Shown here one piece after another: positions 16,586 through 24,339 of a DNA stretch of 37,693 bases (positions are counted from its first letter, which is position 1; each line of letters opens with the position of its first letter). The translations under genes and the position numbers were made by a program. Source of the DNA: Flammeovirgaceae bacterium UBA2338 (GTDB lineage Bacteria > Bacteroidota > Bacteroidia > Cytophagales > Cyclobacteriaceae); the NCBI GenBank assembly GCA_002344795.1, contig DDUM01000055.1, positions 1-37,693 of the forward strand, written 5' to 3'. The notes under the pieces were generated by a model. It did no database searches. It was given only the letters and a program-made list of their open reading frames with translations, and was not told the origin of the DNA.

Positions 16586-16891
16586 ATGAACCAGAAAATA
16601 AGAATTAAATTAAAGTCCTACGACCACAACCTGGTCGACAAGTCTTCGGAGAAGATCGTTAGGGCGGTAAAGGCAACAGGAGCTGTAGTAAGTGGTCCCA
16701 TTCCATTGCCCACGATCAAGGAGAAGTTTACCGTACTAAGATCACCACACGTGAATAAGAAATCACGTGAGCAGTTTCAATTGTGTACTTATAAGCGTTT
16801 GGTGGATATTTATTCCAACAGTGCTAAAACAGTAGATGCATTGATGAAACTGGAGCTACCGAGTGGTGTGGACGTGGAAATTAAAGTGTAG
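16586..16891 (+). CDS. rpsJ: 30S ribosomal protein S10
   Basis: S10 is part of the 30S head and also joins NusB in antitermination complexes. The 101-residue product starts at ATG 16586 (MNQKIRIKLKSYDHN). An in-frame ATG at 16544 lies inside fusA and would add 14 residues absent from the family, so it is rejected. Signatures include GPIPLPTIKEKFTVLRSPHVNKKSREQF. The gene ends the str operon: a strong terminator follows at once, and rplC does not. In most bacteria of this type rpsJ leads straight into rplC-rplD-rplW. Confidence 0.98.
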   Translation: MNQKIRIKLKSYDHNLVDKSSEKIVRAVKATGAVVSGPIPLPTIKEKFTVLRSPHVNKKSREQFQLCTYKRLVDIYSNSAKTVDALMKLELPSGVDVEIKV

Positions 16892-16910
16892 TTAAAAATA
16901 TTTTTGAAGG

Positions 16911-16948
16911 AAAAGCCCCGCCTTTTTAAGGTGGGGCTTTTTGTTTTT
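16911..16948 (+). terminator. Strong terminator after rpsJ, probably bidirectional
   Basis: AAAAGCCCC (16911-16919), a G-T pair and CC pair with GG and GGGGCTTTT (16930-16941), making a 12-pair stem with loop TTTTTAA. TTGTTTTT follows on the + strand. On the - strand the same stem ends in TTTTCC, so it can also stop the convergent btuF-like gene that ends at 16964. Confidence 0.95.
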
Positions 16949-16963
16949 GTGAGTTTTTAGGAA

Positions 16964-18091
16964 CTAGTTCAGTTTCTTATGGAAGTAGAGCTCATAACCA
17001 GGTAATAGCTCCGGGTGGGCAATTTTAATAAGATCCTTCAGGATGATGTCTGGTCGTGAGTATCCCAGTTCGAGGTACTCGCTGCCACCCGTAACCCCAA
17101 CCCGGGCATCATAGGTATAAATGGAAGATATTTGGAATGCCTGGAACAAGGAGTAACGTCCTTCCGAACTTTTCATTTCAGCCCTGGACTTGAAATTCCC
17201 AACACCAATCCAATAGTCTGCTTCTTTGCCCCTCGAAAGTACCGTTTCGAAGCTGAGCTTTAAAAAGCCGTTGCTGGTATCATCATCCCATAGATAATGA
17301 TAACCCGCATCTTTAAAAATTTTGGCTCCATAATTTTGACCACCAGGAAGAAACCAGGTATCACCATATAGAATACCACTTATTACTGTTGGCTTGGTTT
17401 TTACGTTTTCAACAATTCGCTGATAGTTCAGGTATTCATTCTTTATTGCTGTAAAGATAGAATCCGCCTCACGTTCCTTTCCCAGAAATAGTGCCATGTA
17501 CTTGATCCATTCTGCCCGGCCTAGTGGATGGTTTTCCAGGTATTCTGCATTAATGACCACAGGAATACCGAATGATTTTATTTTGTCGAGTTTACTCATG
17601 TCACCGGCTATGGAGTAACCCATCACTAAATCAGGCTGTAGTCCTACCAAACTTTCAATGTTCATGGTGTTGTCTATTCCCAGGTCTGTCACATATCCGG
17701 AGTCAATCCGTTGCCGTGCTTTTGAAGAACTGATTAGATCTGTTGAAGGAAACCCTACCAGTAGATCAAGTGCATTCAGATGATCCAGAAGTGCGATGTG
17801 TGAGGTGGAAGTACATACAATGCTTTCGATTGGCGTTCGAATCACCGTAACATCGGCAGCGTGAGTGGGGATTTTTTCAGTCTTTGGTACTAATAGGTAT
17901 TTTATACTTTTTGTTGAATTTGGATAGGGTTCTAAAAGTGTGACTTCAGTGCTGACTCCTAATTTTTTAACAGTAAATCCTTTTGCGAATTCGGTTGATT
18001 GAACAACGGGCAAATCTTCTTTGCCTTCTTTCCTTTTCACGCAAGCAAAGGAGAGAAGTAATATAAGGATGATAACTGAGCTTCTAAACAC
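16964..18091 (-). CDS. BtuF-like periplasmic B12-binding lipoprotein of an ABC importer
   Basis: This is a TroA/BtuF-type substrate-binding protein (375 residues) that would hand a chelated ligand to an inner-membrane ABC transporter. The N-terminus is a lipoprotein signal with Cys17 as the likely lipidated residue (LLSFAC). The binding fold shows the typical segments IESIVCTSTSHIALL, LVGFPSTDLISS, GLQPDLVMGY and the late RPDIILKDLIKIAHPELLPGYELYF. The start is GTG at 18091. Cobalamin as ligand is inferred from the divergent cobalamin riboswitch and BtuB-like receptor; iron chelates remain possible. The permease and ATPase genes are not in the window. Its start lies only 3 bases from the riboswitch promoter, so the two promoters may interfere. 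Confidence 0.82.
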   Translation of the reverse strand: MFRSSVIILILLLSFACVKRKEGKEDLPVVQSTEFAKGFTVKKLGVSTEVTLLEPYPNSTKSIKYLLVPKTEKIPTHAADVTVIRTPIESIVCTSTSHIALLDHLNALDLLVGFPSTDLISSSKARQRIDSGYVTDLGIDNTMNIESLVGLQPDLVMGYSIAGDMSKLDKIKSFGIPVVINAEYLENHPLGRAEWIKYMALFLGKEREADSIFTAIKNEYLNYQRIVENVKTKPTVISGILYGDTWFLPGGQNYGAKIFKDAGYHYLWDDDTSNGFLKLSFETVLSRGKEADYWIGVGNFKSRAEMKSSEGRYSLFQAFQISSIYTYDARVGVTGGSEYLELGYSRPDIILKDLIKIAHPELLPGYELYFHKKLN

Positions 18092-18093
18092 AA

Positions 18094-18122
18094 TTGCAAG
18101 TTTGATAAATTAATTACATTTG
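18094..18122 (+). promoter_or_regulatory. Promoter of the B12 riboswitch-btuB transcript
   Basis: TTG at 18094-18096 and TACATTTG at 18115-18122 are 18 bases apart, matching the Bacteroidota promoter form. The start point would be near 18129, just where the riboswitch fold begins. Confidence 0.75.
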
Positions 18123-18129
18123 CAATGCA

Positions 18130-18355
18130 CTTGGTTTTGATCGTGTAGACTACACCATCAAATTAAAAGGGAATCCGGTGATTTGTCAATGAGACAAAGA
18201 TTCCGAAACTGTTCCCGCAACTGTAAGCCCAACTCCAGAACATCGGAGTGAGCTTTTGCTACTCATGTCATTGTGCTGTCCCGATAGCTATCGGGATCAG
18301 TATGAGAAGGCAGCAAAAGTTGGGTAAGTCAGGAGACCTGCCATTTGCAACCATA
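18130..18355 (+). promoter_or_regulatory. Cobalamin riboswitch
   Basis: The leader shows the conserved cobalamin aptamer parts in order: the P2-like stem near 18137-18161, AAAAGGGAATCCGGTG ending at 18180, CCCGCAACTGTAAGC near 18215-18228, and the B12 box GTCAGGAGACCTGCC at 18328-18342. The arm before the B12 box is closed by CCCAACT/AGTTGGG and CTTTTGCT/AGCAAAAG and carries an extra 18-base perfect palindrome at 18279-18296. Binding of cobalamin should lower expression of the btuB operon. CATTTGC (18342-18348) can pair with GCAAATG (18387-18393), which may be part of the switching structure. Confidence 0.95.
18279..18296. repeat. Perfect palindrome inserted in the riboswitch arm
   Basis: TCCCGATAGCTATCGGGA is an 18-base perfect palindrome that extends the tip of a variable arm of the cobalamin riboswitch. 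It looks like a short repeat that landed where an extra hairpin does not disturb the aptamer. No second copy was noticed in this window. Confidence 0.7.
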
Positions 18356-18452
18356 ATTCAATGCTTCGGGTAAAAAGCAGAGAATGGCAAATGATCTCCA
18401 TTTCCGTTCCCTTCCTTTTTACTCCTTTTTTCAACCATTTAAACTATTCATT

Positions 18453-20354
18453 ATGAAAAAGGAGAAAAGAGTTTGGACAATCGTACTAATTGTCCTTGGG
18501 TCGCTGGCGCCCAATCTTACAAACGCACAGCAAGACTCTATACAAACATTTGACCTGGATGAAGTTGTCATTACGGCTACCAAATTTCCGAAAAGCAGAA
18601 GTGAAACCGGAAAGGTAATTACCGTAATTGATTCAGATGTATTACAACGAAGTGCTGGTATGGAATTGTCTCAGTTACTCAATGAGCAAGTAGGTTTGGT
18701 TATCAACGGATCTGGGTCAAACCCTGGAAAAGACAAGTCGGTGTATTTGCGTGGCGCCAAGAGCGAGTATACTCTATTTTTGATTGATGGTATTCCTGTA
18801 AGTGATCCGTCAGGAGCAGGAGGTGCATTTGATCCCAGAATGTTTTCATTGGATCAGCTGGAACGAATCGAAATTTTGAAGGGAAGTCAATCCACACTTT
18901 ATGGGAGTGACGCAATTGCAGGAGTAATTAACCTTATTACTAAAAAGGGTGGTGACAAACCTTTTGGTGGAAGCGCCACAATGAGTTATGGTAGTTTTGA
19001 TATGCTGAAGGCCAATGTGAGTGTTCAAGGCACAACATCTTTGGCGGATTACCATGTTGGGTTGGGTCATACGAGTACCACAGGAATAAGTGAAGCCAAA
19101 GACCTAAACAATACTGGAGATTTTGATAAAGATGGCTTCGATCAAAATACTTTGAATGTAAGTGCTGGCTTCAAATTAATCCCCTCCCTTACTGTAACTC
19201 CATTTTTCAGATATACAGATTTTGATAGTGAGTTTGATGGTGGGTCATTCACTGATGATAATTCTACTTACACTTCCACTTTGATTAACCCGGGTTTGAG
19301 CTCACAATTCAAGTTCAGCAAAGGTGCCATTAATCTTTTGTATGGGCATAATAGAACAGACAGGAAATTTGACGGACCGTTCGGGCCTACGGAATACAAG
19401 GGACGGTTTGACAATGCTGATTTATTTTTTAATTATGACTTAGGCGATAGAATACAATTGCTAACAGGCATCAATTATCAGAATCAAAAAATGATCGATG
19501 CTTCGTTGGCTATCGAAGAGCCGGAAGCACAATTGGTAAGCCCCTATGTTTCATTGTTTTTACACAATGTTGGTGGCCTTGCAGTGGAATTAGGAGGAAG
19601 GTATAATCATCATAGTAAATATGGAAGTAATAGCACTTTCAGCTTCAATCCTTCTTATAAGATTAATCATAGCACCAAGTTGTTTTTTAATTATTCCTCT
19701 GGCTTTAAGGCGCCAACACTTCAACAGCTGTATGGTGCATTTGGAGCCAATGAAGATTTAAAGCCGGAAAAAAGTCTAAGTCTGGAGGCAGGTCTGGATG
19801 TTATTACAAGTAATAGGCTGGAAACCAGGTTGACATTTTTCAGCCGCAACGTTGATGATGTAATTGTATATACGTTTACCAACGGAAATATTAATATGAA
19901 TCAGCAGAATGATTTTGGGTTTGAATTGGAGCCAACCTTTAAAGTAAATGATAGGGTGATCGTTAAAGCCTACTACTCGCTTGTAGATGGAGAAGTAACC
20001 ACACAAGAGAATGGTAAAGACTCAACGTATTTTAATTTGCTGCGGAGGCCTAAGCATACCATTGGATTAAATGTTGGAGTGCAGGCAACCTCGCGGCTTT
20101 ACTTAAGCCTTAAGGGTAAAACATTCAGCGGAAGAAAAGATTTGTTTTTTAATCCTGATAATTTTTTTATCGCAGAGCAAGTCACACTTGACTCCTATAT
20201 CTTAGTGGACGTCTATGCAGAATACAAAATGTTAACGGATCGGCTTAAGGTTTTTGTTGATTTAAGAAATATCCTTAATCAGGACTATTCCGAAGTGTAT
20301 GGATATAATACAATGGGTATTAATTTAAATGCGGGCATGAATTTTAGATTTTAA
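18453..20354 (+). CDS. btuB: BtuB-like TonB-dependent vitamin B12 receptor
   Basis: This outer-membrane receptor (633 residues) would bring cobalamin into the periplasm using TonB energy. It has a signal peptide of about 25 residues (cleavage near TNA-QQ), a TonB box at about 36-44 (DEVVITATK), a plug domain with VYLRGAKSEYTLFLIDGIPV and GSQSTLYGSDAIAGVINLITKKG, and a C-terminal beta-barrel ending in Phe (NAGMNFRF). ATG at 18453 is chosen because it starts directly at the signal peptide; the ATG at 18384 would add 23 residues and overlap the riboswitch expression region. The cobalamin riboswitch upstream identifies the substrate. A cysteine-rich gene follows after 9 bases. Confidence 0.92.
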   Translation: MKKEKRVWTIVLIVLGSLAPNLTNAQQDSIQTFDLDEVVITATKFPKSRSETGKVITVIDSDVLQRSAGMELSQLLNEQVGLVINGSGSNPGKDKSVYLRGAKSEYTLFLIDGIPVSDPSGAGGAFDPRMFSLDQLERIEILKGSQSTLYGSDAIAGVINLITKKGGDKPFGGSATMSYGSFDMLKANVSVQGTTSLADYHVGLGHTSTTGISEAKDLNNTGDFDKDGFDQNTLNVSAGFKLIPSLTVTPFFRYTDFDSEFDGGSFTDDNSTYTSTLINPGLSSQFKFSKGAINLLYGHNRTDRKFDGPFGPTEYKGRFDNADLFFNYDLGDRIQLLTGINYQNQKMIDASLAIEEPEAQLVSPYVSLFLHNVGGLAVELGGRYNHHSKYGSNSTFSFNPSYKINHSTKLFFNYSSGFKAPTLQQLYGAFGANEDLKPEKSLSLEAGLDVITSNRLETRLTFFSRNVDDVIVYTFTNGNINMNQQNDFGFELEPTFKVNDRVIVKAYYSLVDGEVTTQENGKDSTYFNLLRRPKHTIGLNVGVQATSRLYLSLKGKTFSGRKDLFFNPDNFFIAEQVTLDSYILVDVYAEYKMLTDRLKVFVDLRNILNQDYSEVYGYNTMGINLNAGMNFRF

Positions 20355-20363
20355 TTCTCGGCC

Positions 20364-20735
20364 ATGCCGAATATGACCCACACAAAAACTTGTAGCGAAT
20401 GTAATGCTCAGTTTTCGTGTGGGTCTTTTGTTGAAGGAAGCAGTTGTTGGTGTTTGTCACTTCCAAATATCATTAAGGTGGGATTAAAGAATTGTTTGTG
20501 CAAGCCTTGTTTGATTAGCCGAATTAATAAACAGATTGATCAATTCCTGGAGGATGTAGAGATAGGGAAGGTAAGCAATCCCGATTTTACAAAGTATCAA
20601 ACTTCAGAACTTGTGGAGGGCATTGATTTTTACATTGAATCGGGAATGTACGTGTTCACAAAATGGTATCACCTGAAACGCGGCCATTGTTGCAACAGTG
20701 GCTGTAGACACTGTCCTTATCGCAGTGAGGACTAA
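20364..20735 (+). CDS. Cysteine-rich CWC / DUF5522 fusion protein
   Basis: The 123-residue protein has 12 cysteines in two clusters. The N-terminal half fits the cysteine-rich CWC family: Cys10, Cys13, Cys19, Cys28 and Cys30 (the CWC), then Cys44, Cys46 and Cys49. The C-terminal half fits DUF5522: KWYHLKRGHCC followed by GCRHCPYR (Cys109, Cys110, Cys114, Cys117). Neither family has a known function. The cysteine pattern suggests metal binding. There is no signal peptide, so it is probably cytoplasmic. It lies 9 bases after btuB and so should be under the cobalamin riboswitch. ATG at 20373 is a possible alternative start. Its stop is only 3 bases from the stop of the convergent meaB. Confidence 0.8.
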   Translation: MPNMTHTKTCSECNAQFSCGSFVEGSSCWCLSLPNIIKVGLKNCLCKPCLISRINKQIDQFLEDVEIGKVSNPDFTKYQTSELVEGIDFYIESGMYVFTKWYHLKRGHCCNSGCRHCPYRSED

Positions 20736-20738
20736 TAA

Positions 20739-21767
20739 CTACTGTTTGCCCAGGAGTTGAATGAAATTTTCTACAATCTCCCGAGAGGCAGCTCCAGGGC
20801 TTATGACGCCCTGGGCAATTTGAATTTCTGCTTTCTTTATTTTTTCAGCTAGCGCTTTATGCTTTGTGATCTCCTCTTTAATCCTCTCCTCAATAGAGGA
20901 GTGGAACCAGTTCTTATTTTGATTTGCGCGTTGCAACTCAAAGAATCCGCTAGTTGTGGTAAATGCTTTGTAAGCCTCAATCATTTCCCAGGTTTCTTTC
21001 AAGCCTATTTTCTCTACAGCGGATGAAACCAGTACTTTTGGAGTCCACCTGGATTCAGTGACTGGAAAAAGATGAAGAGCATGCTGATAGTCGGCTTTGG
21101 CTTGATTTGCTTGTTTTTTATGATCTCCATCGGCTTTGGTGATCACTACACCATCAGCCATTTCCATTATTCCTTTTTTTATTCCTTGCAACTCGTCTCC
21201 CGCTCCACCTATTAATAATAATAAAAAGAAATCGACCATACTTCTGACAGCAATTTCCGATTGACCGACACCAACCGTTTCTACAATAATGACATCAAAC
21301 CCCGCTGCCTCACACAAAAGAATAGCCTCCCTGGTTTTATGCGCGACTCCTCCCAGGGTATTAGCGGCAGAAGTAGGTCTAATAAAGGCATTGTCATCAC
21401 GAGACAACTCATCCATTCTTGTTTTATCACCCAGTATGCTTCCTTTGGTTCGTTGGCTGCTTGGGTCAATGGCCAGTACTGCTAATTTCTTTCCGATGGA
21501 GGTAAGGTGTTTCCCAAATGCTTCAATGAAAGTACTTTTACCCACACCAGGTATTCCCGTTATTCCTATTCGAATGGATTTTCCGCTGTGGGGTAATATT
21601 TTCTGAATTAATTCTTCTGACAATAATTGGTCTGACGGAAGTCTGCTTTCAACCAATGTAATGGCTCTGCTTAAAAGCACTCTATCATGATCTAGAATGC
21701 CTTTAGCATAAGCATCAGCCGTGAGTCTGGAGGTGAATTGAATAGGCTTACGTGTAGGACTTCCCAT
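20739..21767 (-). CDS. meaB: Methylmalonyl-CoA mutase-associated GTPase MeaB
   Basis: MeaB (ArgK family) is a G3E-type GTPase that guards and reactivates adenosylcobalamin-dependent methylmalonyl-CoA mutase by controlling cofactor loading. The 342-residue protein has the P-loop GIPGVGKST (71-79), the family segment AIDPSSQRTKGSILGDKTRM, ETVGVGQSE (163-171) and TKADGD (210-215), with a C-terminal dimerisation extension from about 290. ATG at 21767 gives MGSPTRK. The mutase genes are not in the window. Its place beside B12 uptake genes fits its need for the cofactor, although it is on the opposite strand and not under the riboswitch. Confidence 0.95.
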   Translation of the reverse strand: MGSPTRKPIQFTSRLTADAYAKGILDHDRVLLSRAITLVESRLPSDQLLSEELIQKILPHSGKSIRIGITGIPGVGKSTFIEAFGKHLTSIGKKLAVLAIDPSSQRTKGSILGDKTRMDELSRDDNAFIRPTSAANTLGGVAHKTREAILLCEAAGFDVIIVETVGVGQSEIAVRSMVDFFLLLLIGGAGDELQGIKKGIMEMADGVVITKADGDHKKQANQAKADYQHALHLFPVTESRWTPKVLVSSAVEKIGLKETWEMIEAYKAFTTTSGFFELQRANQNKNWFHSSIEERIKEEITKHKALAEKIKKAEIQIAQGVISPGAASREIVENFIQLLGKQ

Positions 21768-21857
21768 TGTTAATCTTTAGCCATTGACGAATGAAAATCG
21801 ACAAAATATTTCAATTCCAGCGAGCTTATTGTGATTTCATTACCAAAGTTTACCCCA

Positions 21858-21869
21858 TACCAATTGGTA
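21858..21869. promoter_or_regulatory. Perfect palindrome in the meaB-CHASE2 divergent region
   Basis: TACCAATTGGTA is a 12-base perfect palindrome in the 197-base gap between the divergent meaB and CHASE2 genes. A dimeric regulator could bind here. Nothing else in the gap was recognised apart from the CHASE2 promoter. Confidence 0.25.
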
Positions 21870-21899
21870 AATCAGCATATGTTAGTAAAGCATTGATTA

Positions 21900-21932
21900 T
21901 TTGGGACTAATCAATAATCTGGGTTAAATTTA
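21900..21932 (+). promoter_or_regulatory. Probable promoter of the CHASE2-FecR genes
   Basis: TTTG at 21900-21903 and TAAATTTA at 21925-21932 are 21 bases apart. This is close to the Bacteroidota form but lacks the final G of TAnnTTTG. The CHASE2 start codon is at 21965. Confidence 0.45.
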
Positions 21933-21964
21933 CTGATTGTTGCTATCAAGCCTTACTACTTTTC

Positions 21965-23272
21965 ATGAAAAGATTCTGGATTGATTGTACCCTTGCTACC
22001 GCATTTGTGTTTGTGACACTCGGAGGCATAGTGGAAATCACGGACTTAAAAATATTCAGTGCATTTGATCCATTGGGAGAAGCTTTGGGTGATGTGGAAA
22101 TGACTGATATCGCCTTCTCTCAACTTCGGGAAGATCCTGAACTTGATTTAAATGTAGTTATGGTGAATGTATCAAAACTATCAAGACGTGAGATTGCTCA
22201 GCAGATCAACATTATCAGTCAATACAATCCTAAAATTATTGGGGTCGATGTTTTTTTCAATTGCCCAAATAATCTTCGGGATACAATTAACTGCCCGGCT
22301 TTAAAGGATGTAATGGGAAATTATATGCTGGCCAAGGCCATTGAGGACGCGGGAAACGTAGTACTCGTAACAAAAGTACTCCAAAGTGATTCATTATTCA
22401 GTGAGGGGATAGTGGACGAGTATGATTCGCTTAGACGCAGTGATATTGAGATACGTGGAAATGCGTTAGAAGGATTTGCCAACTTAGAAACGGATGCTGA
22501 AACCCAGGAAGCTTTCAAGACCTGTCGGAGTTTTGTTCCTCGGATATCAGTCCAAAACGATACAGTACTTGCTTTCTCTGTTAAGATAGCTATGCTCTAT
22601 GACTCTGTAAAGACAAAGAGATTTCTTGCGCGGAATAATTACTCGGAAACAATAAATTATCGGGGAAATATCCTTGACCTTCACAATGCCTCCTCCTTTT
22701 CAGGGAGGTATTTTGCGCTTGACTGGTATCAGGCGTTGGATCCTGAGTATGTTTTGCCAGAATTAATAAAAGATAAGATCGTGATAATGGGATATATGGG
22801 GGATGATTTTGAGGATACCTCCTGGGATGATAAGTTCTTTACCCCTCTAAATAAGCAGTATGCAGGTAAAACTAATCCTGATATGTATGGTCCGGTAGTG
22901 CATGCTAATATTGTATCAATGATCCTGAATGAGGATTATATTGATGAATTGCCTGATTGGCTGGAATGGGTGATCGCCATTATTTTATGCTTTATAAATG
23001 TGGCATTATTTTGGATTATCTACGAGAGATCACCTGATTGGTTTGATGGGGTCAGCGTGCTCCTACAGTTGGTGCAAATAATTTTACTATCATTCTTAAT
23101 GATTTACTTCTTTAACTGGTATAGCTTTAAACTGGATTTAACCATTACGCTGGGAGCTTTAGCGGTGGTGGGAACGTGTTTTGAGCTCTATCAGAGTGCT
23201 ATTTTGAAGATATTTGAATGGGCGAGAAACAGACTTACCAAACGTAGACAGCGGGTATTAACGTCCAAATAG
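21965..23272 (+). CDS. CHASE2 domain membrane protein without output domain
   Basis: The 435-residue protein has an N-terminal membrane helix (about 7-26), a large extracytoplasmic region (about 30-325) of CHASE2 type with VVMVNVSKLSRREIAQQINIISQ, PKIIGVDVFF and KDKIVIMGYMGDDFEDT, then three closely spaced helices (about 330-412) and a short basic tail. CHASE2 is a sensory domain usually joined to a kinase or cyclase. Here only about 25 residues follow the last helix, so no enzymatic output is present. The ligand is unknown. A FecR-like gene follows 44 bases downstream, and the two are likely co-transcribed. Confidence 0.8.
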   Translation: MKRFWIDCTLATAFVFVTLGGIVEITDLKIFSAFDPLGEALGDVEMTDIAFSQLREDPELDLNVVMVNVSKLSRREIAQQINIISQYNPKIIGVDVFFNCPNNLRDTINCPALKDVMGNYMLAKAIEDAGNVVLVTKVLQSDSLFSEGIVDEYDSLRRSDIEIRGNALEGFANLETDAETQEAFKTCRSFVPRISVQNDTVLAFSVKIAMLYDSVKTKRFLARNNYSETINYRGNILDLHNASSFSGRYFALDWYQALDPEYVLPELIKDKIVIMGYMGDDFEDTSWDDKFFTPLNKQYAGKTNPDMYGPVVHANIVSMILNEDYIDELPDWLEWVIAIILCFINVALFWIIYERSPDWFDGVSVLLQLVQIILLSFLMIYFFNWYSFKLDLTITLGALAVVGTCFELYQSAILKIFEWARNRLTKRRQRVLTSK

Positions 23273-23316
23273 AACAATTTTTTAGTAACTTAGTGAACCA
23301 AACACTTTATAACACC

Positions 23317-24213
23317 ATGAAAAACAGCAAGTTAATTCTAGCCTTTAGCTTTATTTTTGCAATTACTGCGGCATCTGGACAGGATTATGCCTTTAAGGTA
23401 CTTGCTAATAAAGGGACTAATGAGGTAAAAAGTGGTAACTCCTGGGAGGCCATAAAGACGGGCGCAAGCCTTAATACCAGTGATGAAGTAAGACTTTCTG
23501 AAAACGCCTATTTGGGTCTTATTCACAAGACTGGAAAACCGCTTGAAGTAAAAAAAGCAGGACCCCATAAGGTGGCTGATTTGGCTGCTCAGATTCAGGG
23601 GGAAGGCACCAGTGTATTAAATAAATACACGGATTTTATACTAAGTAGCAATTCGGCCGAAGCCAAGAAGAACAGGTTAAGTGCTACAGGAGCTGTGACT
23701 CGCAGTTTTGGAGATATTAAGGTTTACCTACCCGAAAATCAATTTTCTGGAGTATTCAACAAAAAGGTAATTGTTAACTGGAGTCTTGAAAAAGGAGGAG
23801 CTCCTTTTGTAGTAACATTTAAGAATATGTTTGACGATGAGCTGATGAAGATAGAAACTCCTGAAAACTCAGTGGAAGTAAATCTTGCAGATCCAAAATT
23901 GGCTAATGAATCGGCAATTTTAATTGAAGTAAAATCAAAGGAAGATTCTAACCTTAAGTCAGTACAACATCTTATTAAGAAGTTATCACCCGCAGAGCAA
24001 GAACGAGTAACAAAAGCACTTGCTGAAATAAAAAGTGTTGTGGATGAGGAGACCGCCCTAAATAAATTTATAATGGCTGGTTTCTATGAAGAAAACAGAC
24101 TCTACATAGATGCTATTACCGCCTATGAAGAAGCCATAAAGATGGCTCCTGATGTAGCTACCTATAAAGAAGCATACGAAGGATTCCTAATAAGGAACAG
24201 GCTAGACAAATAG
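23317..24213 (+). CDS. FecR-like secreted protein with TPR-like C-terminus
   Basis: The 298-residue product starts at ATG 23317 with a clean signal peptide (cleavage near ASG-QD). A GTG at 23293 would add eight residues before it and is less likely. Residues about 25-80 resemble the FecR domain: a short beta-rich unit with KSGNSWEAIKTGASLNTSDEVRLSENAYLGL. The middle part (about 120-225) looks like a beta-sandwich. The end, with GFYEENRLYIDAITAYEEAIKMAPD, resembles a tetratricopeptide repeat. It is probably periplasmic. FecR-like and CHASE2 proteins are often encoded together, which supports a joint role, but what they sense is not known. Confidence 0.7.
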   Translation: MKNSKLILAFSFIFAITAASGQDYAFKVLANKGTNEVKSGNSWEAIKTGASLNTSDEVRLSENAYLGLIHKTGKPLEVKKAGPHKVADLAAQIQGEGTSVLNKYTDFILSSNSAEAKKNRLSATGAVTRSFGDIKVYLPENQFSGVFNKKVIVNWSLEKGGAPFVVTFKNMFDDELMKIETPENSVEVNLADPKLANESAILIEVKSKEDSNLKSVQHLIKKLSPAEQERVTKALAEIKSVVDEETALNKFIMAGFYEENRLYIDAITAYEEAIKMAPDVATYKEAYEGFLIRNRLDK

Positions 24214-24229
24214 ACTACTACAAAAGATT

Positions 24230-24267
24230 AAAAGAGGCTACCTCAAAGGTCAGCCTCTTTTTGTTTT
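24230..24267 (+). terminator. Terminator after the CHASE2-FecR genes
   Basis: AAAAGAGGCT (24230-24239) pairs with AGCCTCTTTT (24252-24261), 10 bp, with a loop that holds a small inner stem ACCT/AGGT. TTGTTTT follows. It starts 17 bases after the FecR-like stop and separates this unit from sucD. Confidence 0.92.
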
Positions 24268-24287
24268 AGGGCATGCAATTATTTGGC

Positions 24288-24317
24288 TTGTATGGCGCCA
24301 TTATTATCCTAATTTTG
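24288..24317 (+). promoter_or_regulatory. Bacteroidota-type promoter of sucD
   Basis: TTG at 24288-24290 and TAATTTTG at 24310-24317 are 19 bases apart, an exact fit to TAnnTTTG with normal spacing. The start codon of sucD is at 24340, leaving a leader of about 15 bases. Confidence 0.8.
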
Positions 24318-24339
24318 TGACCCTAACCTAAGTACTATC

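Noticed and set aside
18384..18452. Upstream ATG of btuB adding 23 residues
   Set aside because: It would place non-signal residues before a clean signal peptide and run the coding region into the riboswitch expression region.
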